From Tricholomella constricta (Eukaryota > Basidiomycota > Agaricomycetes > Agaricales > Lyophyllaceae): 64,000 nt of DNA. The translations under genes were made by a program, and so were the position numbers. How positions within the stretch are numbered: the first letter of the stretch is position 1; each line of letters opens with the position of its first letter. The DNA lies in contig JAACJP010000006.1 in the NCBI GenBank assembly GCA_013368375.1, positions 1,364,001-1,428,000 on the forward strand, in the 5' to 3' direction. A model generated the notes under the pieces. The model ran no database searches. It saw nothing but the letters and a program-made list of their open reading frames with translations, and had not been told where the DNA came from. This document shows positions 21,815 through 31,729 of the stretch, one piece after another.

Positions 21815-24800
21815 AAAGTCACAGTAGAAGATGATGATGATCCTGATAACGAGGGTAGGCCGATAAACAGCCTACCAAAGGATCACCCAGCACTTCTATT
21901 ATCCGATGAAGAGTTTCAAGAAACTCTTAAGGAGGGGGATAAGCCACCTCCGAAGAAGAGAAAACCCCAACGACAACAGCAGAAGGCACAACACGAGCCT
22001 TCGAACGAACGAGCACGGACTCACGAGCCATGCGAAGAACGCCAGCGCGATAATGAAGCGCGTAAGACGAGCGGGGCCGATAAGGATACGGAATCAGAGC
22101 CGTATACGAATGCGAGTAATCGATCATTTTGGGATAGACCAAACCCACATCCACAATATGAGTGGATGTTCGACCCACGGATGCCGCAAGAATGGAACGC
22201 AGTAATAGCGTCAATGCGGGCTCACGAAGGAAGAAATGTAGGCACGCGAGGACAAGCGTACCGAAATCCACGGCCTGAGGAAGTATCGGAGCCAACGGAA
22301 ATGAATTTTCCGGTGAATATACAACGGGCTAAACGGCCGTTGTATCGGTTACCAGTGAAGGATGAGAGTGACTTTGCTCTCGTAAAACTACGAGCTAGGT
22401 TTGATGTTAAACCCAGCAATAAAGACACAGCGCACATTCGCGCTGCAAGAACGGTGAACGGAAAAGGTAAGGCACCCAATGGAGGCCTTACCGCGGAAGA
22501 TTATCCACGACTTCGACAGCAATGGCATGACGAATTCGAAGATATGGTGGGTGGTACGAAACAACAGCTACCACCCTGGCGGGAAGTCAATCACGAGATT
22601 ACTCTCGTCGACGATGAGAAACAGTACCAGTACCACGCGCCGAGGTGCCCAATGTCCCTTCGCGAGGAATTCTACGCGAAGGTCAATCGGTATACGGATT
22701 CTAAATGGTGGGAGCCTCGTTCGGTGAAGCAAGCAGCGCCGCTGCTATGTATCCCGAAAAAAGACGGCTCCCTGAGAACACCCTTGGACGCACGCCAGCG
22801 TAACGATAACACGATCAAGGACGTTACGCCCTTGCCAGACCAGGAAGTTATTCGCGAAGATGTCGCTAGGGGAAAAATACGGTCCAAAATTGACTTAACG
22901 GATGCGTACGAACAAGTACGCATCCTCGAGAAGGACGTACACAAGACCGCCTTTGCAACGATAGCGGGAACGTACGTTAGCAACATAATGCAGATCGGGG
23001 ACTGTAACGCCCCCGCAACATTTCAACGATTAATGACGTCAATTTTTCGGGACGTCATTGGGAAATTTATGCATGTGTACTTGGACGACATATTCATATT
23101 TTCGAACTCCATCGAAGAACATGAAGATCATCTTCGAGTAGTGTTCGAACGATTACGCGAACAGTCCCTTTATTTGAAGTGGAAGAAATGCGAACTATAT
23201 TCGGATCGCGTCGATTGCCTTGGTCATATAATCGACGACCAAGGAATTCACCCTGACGCCGATAAATTGGCACGGATTCGCGATTGGAGGGTTCCACGGA
23301 ATTACAACGATATACAGCGATTCGTTGGACTGGTTAATTATCTGGGTCAATTCCTCCCAGATATATCCGCGTACACTGGGCCACTAATGGCGATGACCGA
23401 GAATGGGTCGCCATTCTATTGGAGACCAATTCATCAACGATGCTTTGAAATGATAAAGCATATATGTTGCACGACGCCAATTATTCGGCCTATTCAACCG
23501 AAGACAGACGAACCAATTTGGATTATATGTGACGCCTCCAAGTCAGGCGTCGGCGCGATGTATGGTCAAGGACCTACGTGGATCCAAGCTCAGCCGGCTG
23601 GATTCATGTCCAAAAAATTCACGAATGCACAGCAGAATTACGCCGTGCATGAACTCGAAACCTTAGCTATCCTCGAAGCATTACTTAAGTGGGAGGATAA
23701 ACTTGTGGGCTATAAAATCCACATCATTACCGACCACAAAGCCCTCGAATTCTTTAAGACCCAGGTGAATTTATCACCTAGGCAGCGTCGATGGATGGAA
23801 TACATGTCGCGATTTAACTTCGACATTACCTATGTGAAAGGCGAACTGAATAAAGTCGCCGACTGCCTATCGCGATATTTCGAGAGCGATAACCATCACG
23901 ATCGTTACGACGTCCACGACTTCGTAGCTGCCGATGCTAGAATCGATCCTACTGGTGAAGATTTACCAGTACCACGATACCATGAAATCGTGGAAAAAGT
24001 AGTTGAAATTCGAGCGATGAAGGACGTAGAAATACGTCGAAGCAAGCGTCTTCAAGAACGCCAGGAGGATCGAGATGTAGAAGCCCAGATAATGGAGGCT
24101 GCGGCACCAAGTATCGCATCCGGACCATCGTCACACCTTCAAAAAAGCCAGAGGCCAACCGAACAGGAACGTACGGTTGGAGATATGGTCCTCGGAAGGG
24201 ACACAGTTGCCCCTCCCCCAGACAAAACGGACGAAAAGATTCGTAACGACGTTATCCTGGGATACCCAAAGGACAAACTTTTTTCAGTGATTCTCACTAA
24301 CCCAACGGACTTTCGTACGTTCACTACGAAAGACAATCTGATTTGGACCACGAACGCTATAAATGATAGCGTTCTATGCATACCGCGAGAACCCGAGATC
24401 ATCACGTCAATTGTTGAGCAAGCCCATAAAACTATGGGCCATTTCGGTGCCGAACGGACTACTGAATATATTCGACGATGGTATTGGTGGCCATCACTAG
24501 CCACGACTGTTCGTACGTTTTGTAAAACGTGCGAGTATTGCCAACAGATCAAGACGTCAAATCAGAAACCGTTAGGGAAACTACATTCCCTGCCAGTACC
24601 CACTAAGCCTTGGGATTCTATCGGAATGGACTTTATCGGTCCATTTCCAGAATCAAAGGGATATAACTACCTATGGGTAGTAATTTGTCGTATGACGAGT
24701 ATGGTGCATATGATACCCATACATACGACGATGACGGCAGCCCAATTATCATGGGTATACCTACGGGAAATCGTCAGGTTACATGGCCTTCCAAGCTCGA

Positions 24801-25711
24801 TCGTAAGCGACCGAGACTCTAAGTTTACCTCGCGCTGGTGGCGCGAACTACATAAATTATTAGGAGCTAAGCTTCTAATGTCGACATCTTTCCACCCTCA
24901 GACGGATGGACAGACGGAGCGCGCCAATCGTAGTATTGGCCAGATATTTCGCGCCGTTGTACGGCATGACCAAAAGGATTGGGTAGATCGTATACCCATG
25001 GCCGAGTTTGCGATAAATGCGAGCGTATCGGCTACCACCAAGTTCGCTCCATTTGAGTTGAATGGTGGATACATGCCATCCATGTTGAAAGAGATACGCT
25101 CAGACAGCGTAATACCAAAGGGAATTCGGGAATACGCTGAACGCGCATTGCAGAACATAGCGGAGGCGCATGACGCTATAATCGAAACGCGCGTATTTCA
25201 AACGCGCGAGGCAAACAGGCGTCGATCCACTGGTCCGGAAATAAAGGGGGGTGACTTGGTATATTTATCTACCAAGAACTTGAACCTCCCCAAGGGACGC
25301 GCCCGGAAATTATGTCCGAAATTCGTCGGGCCCTACAAAGTATTGAAGGCCATGCCAGACACGTCGAACTATACGCTGGAATTACCTACGGCGCTTATGG
25401 AGCGTCGAATACATCCAACATTTCACATATCGCTGTTGCGCCCATACTACGCAACAAACGATGCAATGTTCCCGAATAGAACTCACCCGGAGCCCTATGA
25501 TTTTGGGGCGCCGGACGATCACGAATGGTTTGTCGAAGAGATTTTGGGCCATAGATGGACCCAAAATAATAAAGTGGAATACCAAGTTAGGTGGAGTCTA
25601 GGTGACACCACCTGGGAATCGCACAACAATTGTAACAAGTTAGCGGCATTGGACCGCTACTTGGAATTGCAAGGGGTGGGCAGCGCATCGAGGTTGCCGC
25701 GACGAACCTAG
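21812..25711 (+). CDS. Element 3 pol: RT, RNase H, integrase, chromodomain
   Basis: The frame is open from directly after the gag UGA; its first ATG is at 22166. The first 118 codons are hydrophilic and basic. RT shows KIDLTDAYEQVRI and YLDDIFIF (about 23078). RNase H begins at ICDASKSGVGAMYG and includes ITDHKALEFF. The integrase zinc region (HKTMGHFG...CEYCQQIK) spans about 24425-24550. The catalytic D-D-E lies in GMDFIGPF, VSDRDSKF and QTERANRS (24624, 24805, 24917). A divergent chromodomain (EYQVRWSLGDTTWESHNNC) ends the protein. The products would reverse-transcribe and integrate the element. All expected catalytic residues are present. Confidence 0.93.
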   Translation, partial: LKVTVEDDDDPDNEGRPINSLPKDHPALLLSDEEFQETLKEGDKPPPKKRKPQRQQQKAQHEPSNERARTHEPCEERQRDNEARKTSGADKDTESEPYTNASNRSFWDRPNPHPQYEWMFDPRMPQEWNAVIASMRAHEGRNVGTRGQAYRNPRPEEVSEPTEMNFPVNIQRAKRPLYRLPVKDESDFALVKLRARFDVKPSNKDTAHIRAARTVNGKGKAPNGGLTAEDYPRLRQQWHDEFEDMVGGTKQQLPPWREVNHEITLVDDEKQYQYHAPRCPMSLREEFYAKVNRYTDSKWWEPRSVKQAAPLLCIPKKDGSLRTPLDARQRNDNTIKDVTPLPDQEVIREDVARGKIRSKIDLTDAYEQVRILEKDVHKTAFATIAGTYVSNIMQIGDCNAPATFQRLMTSIFRDVIGKFMHVYLDDIFIFSNSIEEHEDHLRVVFERLREQSLYLKWKKCELYSDRVDCLGHIIDDQGIHPDADKLARIRDWRVPRNYNDIQRFVGLVNYLGQFLPDISAYTGPLMAMTENGSPFYWRPIHQRCFEMIKHICCTTPIIRPIQPKTDEPIWIICDASKSGVGAMYGQGPTWIQAQPAGFMSKKFTNAQQNYAVHELETLAILEALLKWEDKLVGYKIHIITDHKALEFFKTQVNLSPRQRRWMEYMSRFNFDITYVKGELNKVADCLSRYFESDNHHDRYDVHDFVAADARIDPTGEDLPVPRYHEIVEKVVEIRAMKDVEIRRSKRLQERQEDRDVEAQIMEAAAPSIASGPSSHLQKSQRPTEQERTVGDMVLGRDTVAPPPDKTDEKIRNDVILGYPKDKLFSVILTNPTDFRTFTTKDNLIWTTNAINDSVLCIPREPEIITSIVEQAHKTMGHFGAERTTEYIRRWYWWPSLATTVRTFCKTCEYCQQIKTSNQKPLGKLHSLPVPTKPWDSIGMDFIGPFPESKGYNYLWVVICRMTSMVHMIPIHTTMTAAQLSWVYLREIVRLHGLPSSIVSDRDSKFTSRWWRELHKLLGAKLLMSTSFHPQTDGQTERANRSIGQIFRAVVRHDQKDWVDRIPMAEFAINASVSATTKFAPFELNGGYMPSMLKEIRSDSVIPKGIREYAERALQNIAEAHDAIIETRVFQTREANRRRSTGPEIKGGDLVYLSTKNLNLPKGRARKLCPKFVGPYKVLKAMPDTSNYTLELPTALMERRIHPTFHISLLRPYYATNDAMFPNRTHPEPYDFGAPDDHEWFVEEILGHRWTQNNKVEYQVRWSLGDTTWESHNNCNKLAALDRYLELQGVGSASRLPRRT

Positions 25712-25835
25712 AATGTGGCGCGGTCATGTGATCACGGCGATCAGAAAAATTACATAACCATCAAAAGTTATGACAGAAGGTTAAATATGTTTTGGCGCTA
25801 GGACGTGAACCAAATTTTCAACCAACAACCACAAC

Positions 25836-28808
25836 ATGTACCCAACCGCAGGAGCAAACTCAAGCAACGACGCGACTCGGGGCGGCGACAGCCGCACCGA
25901 CTATCAAAATATGGCCTCGGGATCGAGTCCAAAAGGGGAGGAGGTGCAGGGACGCGCGGAAAGCGCGCCCCCGCCCCCAACCTATATGGGCGTGCAGCCC
26001 CAAACATTTCAATACCCATCGGTTGGCCACATGAGCCAACTGCCCCACCAGGGGCAACCGCCCCATCAGGGGCAACAACTATACCCTATGGTTGGCCACA
26101 TGAGCCAACCGCCCCAGCAGGGGCAACAACCACAGACGGGTGGGTTCTACCCACCGTCGATGGCATATCAACATATGCCATCAATGCAGAGCTTCATGGG
26201 GTACCCACCACCGACGTGGTACCCCCAAATGCCCGCCCCAATCGTACCGCAAAATACGCGGTACAACGAGTCAGAGAAAATGGAGGTGGACGACCAAAGT
26301 CGTCAAAAAACACCTACTCCACCGGCGCAAGTGGCGCGCAGCGAACCGGCGCGGCAATATGCCGCGCCATATGCAGACGAACAAAGAGGTTCGTTTGCGT
26401 CGAGTTCGCGGAGGCCGGCAGACGATCGCGCAGCGTCGTCTGCGTCAAGTTCGAGGAGACCATTCGCAGATGATGGTCTCCTTTCGTCTATCTTGGACCG
26501 ATTGGAAGACGCGGGTATTCACCGCGAGTTTTGTGATTTCTTGGACGACGGGATGGCGCAGCTGGTTGTAACCCAGCTGCTTGATGCGTACGATGGAGTT
26601 CGCGCGGACTTGAGACGCGTGAAGGCGAGAGAGTCGGCCATGGCTGAGCAACTCAGCCTGGCAAAAAAGCGACCGGCAGTGGCGTCGCCAGATCGCGGGG
26701 AGGGACCATCGTCCCGACCCATGAAAAGACAGCAGACCGAGGTGCGGCGAGAAGAACGCACCTTATATGAACCCAGGCGTCAGGAACGACGCCCGGAACA
26801 AGAGTATCGGCGGTTCGACCGCCATCCCGACCAAGAAGTGTGGCGTGATGAGCGCCCACTTGATTATGGTCCTCAACGAGAGGAGCGTCGTGAGGACCGA
26901 GGGACGCGCGAAGTGCGTCCCTTACCGGCTCGAGAAGTCGAACGAAGGGCGTCGACATCGTCGACATCCGCGGTGCAGGCACCGCAACAGCAACAGACAG
27001 CGGGAGCATTACTCCCACTACCGACCCCGGGAGAAAGCCGGGTACGGAACCCAGAGAGAGGTTCCCAAAAGAAGGAACCTGTTGGCAAGTATACCTTGCC
27101 GGCACCATCGCCTGCACCACCCACTACGATGGTGCAGCCCCCATCGCCTCCGCCAAAGGGCAAAGGCAAACAAAAGGCGTCTGACCCGTACGCCGAATTT
27201 ATGGACGAGTCGGACTACGGCGAGTCCTCCGACGACGAGAAACCCGTCAGCAAGAAGAAGGCTGCCGGGCAAAAGCAGCATCGCGAGAATATGGCTCGCA
27301 AAGCTGAGAAGGAGGCGCCGGGACGGATCCCTGAAGAGCTTGGGGTGGTCTTTATCAACGGCCGCCACGAGCGGGACAACCGCTTCTGGGATATGGTGTC
27401 GCGGACGGTATATGTGTCGTCCGCCCAGAATCGTGCCTTTGCGCTAGGCACAGCAGCTCGCGTCTCAGAGAGCGAGCTAGGGACGGGACAAAACTCCCGT
27501 CCCTCAGATGGACGGCTGTATGCCGTCGCACCACGAGGGTTCCCAATGAACCCCCGTGAAGTTGATCAGCTCTATGAGCTGATCAATAACCGACGCCATG
27601 GGGTGAGGGATGAAGAGCGGGCCGAGGCCTTTATGCTCTTCAGAGAATTCCGTCGGATCACCCTATCGGTCGCGCCTCACTTGCGCGACCGAGCCATGGC
27701 TCGTGCAGCCATGGACGAATTCCGCAGCGTCTCACGACCGTTCAGTGAACGGTCACCCATCTGGAATGCCCCGGTCATTAGAAGGCCGGGTAAAGCATTC
27801 GAATATCGGCATGACAAGCCGACACGAGGAGCTGGTCTCCCCCAACCCGGCCCAGCTCATGCATTGGATGTCGAACATTGGTGTCGACATATGATTCACC
27901 ATGGGCGTATTGGTTCTAAGAACCAATATGGAGGTATCGTAATGGACTACCGGTTCCGCGTTCATCGTCGCGGGACCTGGGGCTACTTACTGGCGAACGT
28001 ATTGTCGCCAGTAACTCATAGTATGCGGGCATGGTTTATGCGAATTTTCGCAACCATTACCGCACGGCCATACTTCTATGCAGAAGCGGTGGCGGCCCAT
28101 AACGAGGCCAACCCTGATCGGCCGTTCACGCCGATTACCGGACCCGAGGTTATTATCCCTCGGATCCAACCTACCGCTCCCGAAGGGCGGTTGACGGAAC
28201 AAGGTGTCCTACAACACCTTATTAACAGTGGTATTCCAATTAGTTGGATAAACCACAGCTATACTTATGGTCTACACTATTTAGACCATAACTACTCTAC
28301 TGCAGGTCCTCATAAGGACCTGTTCCACAATGTTGACGACGATCGCGTTCGTCGACTCGATCAATTGGGCGTGCCACCCGCCATTCCGGAATGGGACGGG
28401 TGGTACCATCCCACTACCGACGACATCACGCGCATTCAAACGTTAATGCGCTTGGAGTTTCAGAACGAGGGGCTGGATTGTTTATCCAGCGTGGAATGGA
28501 TGTTTGTGGGTGAAGACCCACATTTCCGAGAACTCCGTGTTCGGAGAGGGGAGTTTCCCCCTCCGGACCTGCACATTCCTGCTCCATCGGGATCGACGTC
28601 TACCAACGTCGAAATGGCGGACCCGGCGGCACTCACACCTGCCCCCGCGACACCCTCCACAGTCGTGGCAGCTCCAATAGGAGCTACCGAAACCCAAGTG
28701 GACCCCGTGTCGGCCCTCACAGGGCCTCTATCACTGGCAGTGATTACCACTAGCCAGGGTCCGGTGGAATCCAACCCCACCGACCCCGACACAGTGATGG
28801 AGTCATAG
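25836..28808 (+). CDS. Element 3 third ORF, 990 codons, unknown function
   Basis: This large intact frame lies between pol and the 3' LTR, in sense orientation, in a different frame from pol and starting 125 nt after it. The N-terminal 150 residues are Pro/Gln/Tyr-rich with repeats (GHMSQ, PHQGQ, PQQGQ). Next comes a helical charged segment, then an Arg/Glu-rich region (residues 290-380), Pro-rich and basic patches, and a folded-looking C-terminal domain (about residues 505-930) rich in aromatic residues (for example WGYLLANVLSPVTHSMRAWF). No signal peptide or clear membrane anchor is seen, so an envelope role is not supported although the position is env-like. I do not recognise the family. 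Confidence 0.85.
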   Translation: MYPTAGANSSNDATRGGDSRTDYQNMASGSSPKGEEVQGRAESAPPPPTYMGVQPQTFQYPSVGHMSQLPHQGQPPHQGQQLYPMVGHMSQPPQQGQQPQTGGFYPPSMAYQHMPSMQSFMGYPPPTWYPQMPAPIVPQNTRYNESEKMEVDDQSRQKTPTPPAQVARSEPARQYAAPYADEQRGSFASSSRRPADDRAASSASSSRRPFADDGLLSSILDRLEDAGIHREFCDFLDDGMAQLVVTQLLDAYDGVRADLRRVKARESAMAEQLSLAKKRPAVASPDRGEGPSSRPMKRQQTEVRREERTLYEPRRQERRPEQEYRRFDRHPDQEVWRDERPLDYGPQREERREDRGTREVRPLPAREVERRASTSSTSAVQAPQQQQTAGALLPLPTPGESRVRNPERGSQKKEPVGKYTLPAPSPAPPTTMVQPPSPPPKGKGKQKASDPYAEFMDESDYGESSDDEKPVSKKKAAGQKQHRENMARKAEKEAPGRIPEELGVVFINGRHERDNRFWDMVSRTVYVSSAQNRAFALGTAARVSESELGTGQNSRPSDGRLYAVAPRGFPMNPREVDQLYELINNRRHGVRDEERAEAFMLFREFRRITLSVAPHLRDRAMARAAMDEFRSVSRPFSERSPIWNAPVIRRPGKAFEYRHDKPTRGAGLPQPGPAHALDVEHWCRHMIHHGRIGSKNQYGGIVMDYRFRVHRRGTWGYLLANVLSPVTHSMRAWFMRIFATITARPYFYAEAVAAHNEANPDRPFTPITGPEVIIPRIQPTAPEGRLTEQGVLQHLINSGIPISWINHSYTYGLHYLDHNYSTAGPHKDLFHNVDDDRVRRLDQLGVPPAIPEWDGWYHPTTDDITRIQTLMRLEFQNEGLDCLSSVEWMFVGEDPHFRELRVRRGEFPPPDLHIPAPSGSTSTNVEMADPAALTPAPATPSTVVAAPIGATETQVDPVSALTGPLSLAVITTSQGPVESNPTDPDTVMES

Positions 28809-29169
28809 GTCGGGGAGACAACTTAATCCCCCCGTCAACGAACCGACCTCGACACGCAGGAGGTATCGTCGGGACGACCGCCATTGTCAGGTGTAGACCA
28901 CCTTACTCCCGAGGAGCAAACCGCAGGTCGCGTACTCAAATATACGCAACACCGGATGTCCTCAATCCCAGGCCACCTCGAGCGGCACTTGGAGGCCGTG
29001 TAGTGGAACTATTGTCTCCACTATGTATTCGGTCATGAATACGTACCAGTAATACGTATTTCTGTGCAGGCGATATTGGGTGTAGGTCGCCGGGACCTAC
29101 ACCCTCCCTCTTGCCTTAATTTATTATTACTTATTGCATTACTCCCTGGTGAAGATCGCTACTAGCGAT
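28809..29169 (+). other. Element 3 3' non-coding region with strong hairpins
   Basis: No ORF is present. It contains an 11-bp hairpin GGGTGTAGGTC/GACCTACACCC (29078-29104), a palindromic ATACGTA pair near 29040-29060, and a near-perfect 10-bp palindrome around 29152-29172 just before the polypurine tract. Confidence 0.7.
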
Positions 29170-29183
29170 CTTAAAGGGGGGTA
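29170..29183 (+). other. Polypurine tract of element 3
   Basis: CTTAAAGGGGGGTA directly before the 3' LTR; the usual plus-strand priming site. Confidence 0.7.
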
Positions 29184-29404
29184 TGTAAGGGCGCTTACTA
29201 TCTTATCGACTAATCTGATCTAATCGTATCTTATCGACACGATTATGCTATTGTTTGGCAACACCTTCCGGTGTTGCCTATTTAATCCTTTACATTACAT
29301 AATTAAATAGTAGACCTTGTACACCTATACGTAGCAATCGACAGACTTGTCAAGCTTACGTCTAGCGTGCACAGCAAGGTCCCCAATCTTGTAACCCCGT
29401 TACA
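29184..29404 (+). repeat. 3' LTR of element 3
   Basis: 221 bp, matching 18397-18617 with no difference noticed, and followed by the second tgttc copy. The gag frame of element 2 runs into this LTR and terminates there, producing a chimeric C-terminus that is an artefact of insertion. Confidence 0.94.
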
Positions 29405-29409
29405 TGTTC

Positions 29410-31354
29410 GTAGGTGATCGCCTTGGCTTGAAACGTTACTAGGCATTCCGTGACGAAGGTTTTCCATCTCCTCGGTTCTTTTCCAGTGAAGGGGTCCGGT
29501 TTCCTGATGTCGATTTTCGATTCCAGGTTTAGGAGGTGTCGGTACTGTTCCGGGGTCAGGTTTTGGTTTGGGCCTAAGAGCTGTTGCGGTGGAGGTGGGG
29601 GTCGTTGAGGGTTTGCGAATTGGCCTCCTCCCGGATTTCCGGGTGGGCCTCCTCCTCCTCCTCCTCCGTGGCCTCCTCCTCCCCCTCCGGGACCTCCGGG
29701 GCCTCCCGGGCCTCCTGGTCCTCGTGGTGGTCCGTATCCTCCGTGACCTCCCCCTCCTCCAGGACCTCCTGTTCCTCCGGGGCCGTTTCCCCAATAACCT
29801 CCTCCTCCCCCTCCTGGTCCTCCGGGGCCGTTTCCCCATTGAGTTCCATCCCGGAGGGGGTTGGGGCTGTGGAGGTGGTCCGTTGTACTGGGGGTTCGGT
29901 CGTCCGCCGGGTATGGGTGGGGCTGGTCCGGGGTTGTATCCAGTTCTGTATTGTTCGAACTGGGGGAATTGTTGTTGGGTCCCTTGCCTTCCGTCGAGGA
30001 TGTTTACGTTTTGACCGGGGCCGGGGTCCGCTCCGATTCCACGTCGTTCTCTTGGGGAGATTGGGCGTGGGCCTTGTGGTGACCTCCTGTTCTGACTTGC
30101 CAGATGAGGTGGTGTTTGGCGCCAGTCTTCTCGTGCCCTAGGGGGTGCTCCCTCTCTTCTTTCCGAGTTTTCTTCGCGTAGTTCGTAGCTGTGGGCGTAC
30201 GACAGTGGCGTTGGGATTCCCCGTTCCGACGGAGGTAGGGGAATGTTCTCAGGTTCCCTCGGAGGTACTCCTTCTTGGTTTGCGAAGGTCCCCTGTGGGC
30301 CCTGAAAACCCGAATTTGGCCTGGAAAACGGTCCTTCGACAGGGGGGTTCTCTTCGGGGATTCTTTGTAAGTTGTGGGCTCCCCAGAACCCGAACGTCGG
30401 AGCTCTTCGAGCGTCTGCCCCTGGTGTGACGGTGGGTTCGAACCCTTCTTGGCTGGGGGGAGCGTTCCCTTGGTTCATCCTCCTGAGTAGAGCCGAAGCT
30501 GTCTGCGTATTGACCGTGCTTGTCGCTCGTGGAGGTTCTTCGAATCTAGTTTCGATTCTGGAGGGAACGGGCTCCTGAATTGGCATGTGGAAGGAACGTC
30601 CCGCGCTTTGGGGGTCGGAGAATCTTCTTCCCTCGTTGGACGTCTGGATTTCTCCAGCCAGAGCGCGTAACCTTCTTTCGTTTCCCCCCATTTGTAGCAA
30701 CACCGTCAGTTGTGGGGATAATCGATGGGCTTCGTGCAGTTGCATGGTCGACAACACGAGGTTGGCCCATTGTTCCGGTGTTCGGGGTTGATGATCCATC
30801 CCCATGGTTTCGACTAGGAGCTCGTGCGCTTGTCGTGAAAACTCTTCTCGCGTCATGCGGAGTTCGTAGAGTATCCTTTCGTGGTCTGAACCATGTAGAA
30901 AGGGGTTTTGTTGACGAGCGAACTGTCCCTGTCCCTCCTCTCGTGCCCTATCCCTCCTCTGGAACATCTCCGGGTGCCTCAACCTTTCGTAGTACGATCC
31001 GGGAGTCTGGTTACTTGAAAGCGGAGGTCCGGAGGTCGTTGCGGATGGTGGTAAGGGGGGATAGTTGGGGGTGGCGAGTTGGTAAGAGGGGTTGAATACG
31101 TTTGAGGGGGTTCGGGGTAGGGGTCGTCGTGGGTCCTGACTGACTGAGGAAAAATCCCCCTCATGTTGGCCAGGTTGGAAGATCTGGTGTTCCAACCTGG
31201 ACCTGTTGGATCCGAAAGTCCCTTGCATCGGAGGTCCTGTTGAGGCAGGGGAGGTTTCGAAGGGTGGTGGTGAAGGTCTCCTTTGAGTGAAGGAGGGACC
31301 TTCGAAGTTTTGATAGCGGATGGTTGTGTTAGGCTCCACTATCGTCGAGGACAT
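29410..31354 (-). pseudogene. Element 2 gag, 5' part (frameshifted and interrupted)
   Basis: It starts 30 nt inside the 5' LTR boundary at the ATG at 31354. The N-terminal part is Pro/Gln/Arg-rich, and a glycine-rich tract lies at about 29640-29850. From about 29850 the annotated frame becomes an Arg run, while the neighbouring frame reads a Gly/Pro repeat followed by PDPFTGKEPRRWKTFV, the expected capsid start. A single-base indel near 29850 is the simplest explanation. Coding is then cut by element 3 and resumes at 18391. Confidence 0.85.
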
Positions 31355-31383
31355 GTCCGGTGGGTGGGAGGACCTCGATATTA

Positions 31384-31729
31384 TGTTAGGACCTGTGTAG
31401 CACGCCGGTTACAGAGTTATTCTGGAACCACCGAAGCGGACAGGCCTGACGTCCGTCAAGGAAGACGGCCTACGAAGGAGTATTCGGAGGTCGTGAGCGT
31501 TGACGGAGGTGTTCACCGGGGCTGATTCGAACGAACGAGCTCAAGTGATACGGGTGTGAAGCCAAATAGATTGAGAGAGAGAGAGAGAAACGAGAACGAG
31601 AATCGAGAACTAGTCTTAACAATAGGTAATATCGAGGTAAGGAGTCTGAAAAGAAGTGGTGCCATCATATATACGGTGGGCGTGCGTGGGAAAGCGTAAG
31701 TGATTGCGAGTTTAGGGGCGGTCGTGACA
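31384..31729 (-). repeat. 5' LTR of element 2
   Basis: 346 bp matching 10269-10614. The second cgttg copy (31730-31734) follows, and then the interrupted cargo-gene exon resumes. Confidence 0.93.

Larger units (their letters stand above)
18397..29404 (+). mobile_element. Ty3/gypsy chromovirus, element 3 (11.0 kb), with an extra ORF and pervasive hairpins
   Basis: The 221-bp LTRs TGTAAGGGCG...CGTTACA appear identical and are flanked by the 5-bp duplication tgttc (18392-18396, 29405-29409). The element sits in gag of element 2, in the opposite orientation. Its order is gag-protease, a single UGA, RT-RNase H-integrase-chromodomain, then a 990-codon third ORF, then a 3' region with a polypurine tract. 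All main frames are intact, so this is the youngest and potentially most complete element of the window. Unlike the two neighbouring gypsy elements, its sequence is filled with perfect short inverted repeats. Confidence 0.94.
10269..31729 (-). mobile_element. Ty3/gypsy chromovirus, element 2 (10.4 kb plus a nested element)
   Basis: The 346-bp LTRs TGTTAGG...GTGACA look identical and are flanked by the 5-bp duplication cgttg (10264-10268, 31730-31734). On the minus strand the order is gag (31354 downward, interrupted by element 3), tandem protease domains, RT, RNase H, integrase, chromodomain. A spliced gene on the plus strand fills the space between pol and the 3' LTR. Identical LTRs imply recent insertion. 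Two apparent single-base frameshifts (gag near 29850, end of pol near 13104) plus the nested element leave this copy inactive. Confidence 0.92.

Noticed and set aside
25836..28808. ORF3 of element 3 as a retroviral-type envelope
   Set aside because: Only its position fits; there is no signal peptide, hydrophobic anchor or fusion-like segment.
29568..30141. Leu/Val- and Ser-rich plus-strand frames opposite gag of element 2
   Set aside because: Low-complexity shadows of the glycine-rich gag tract.
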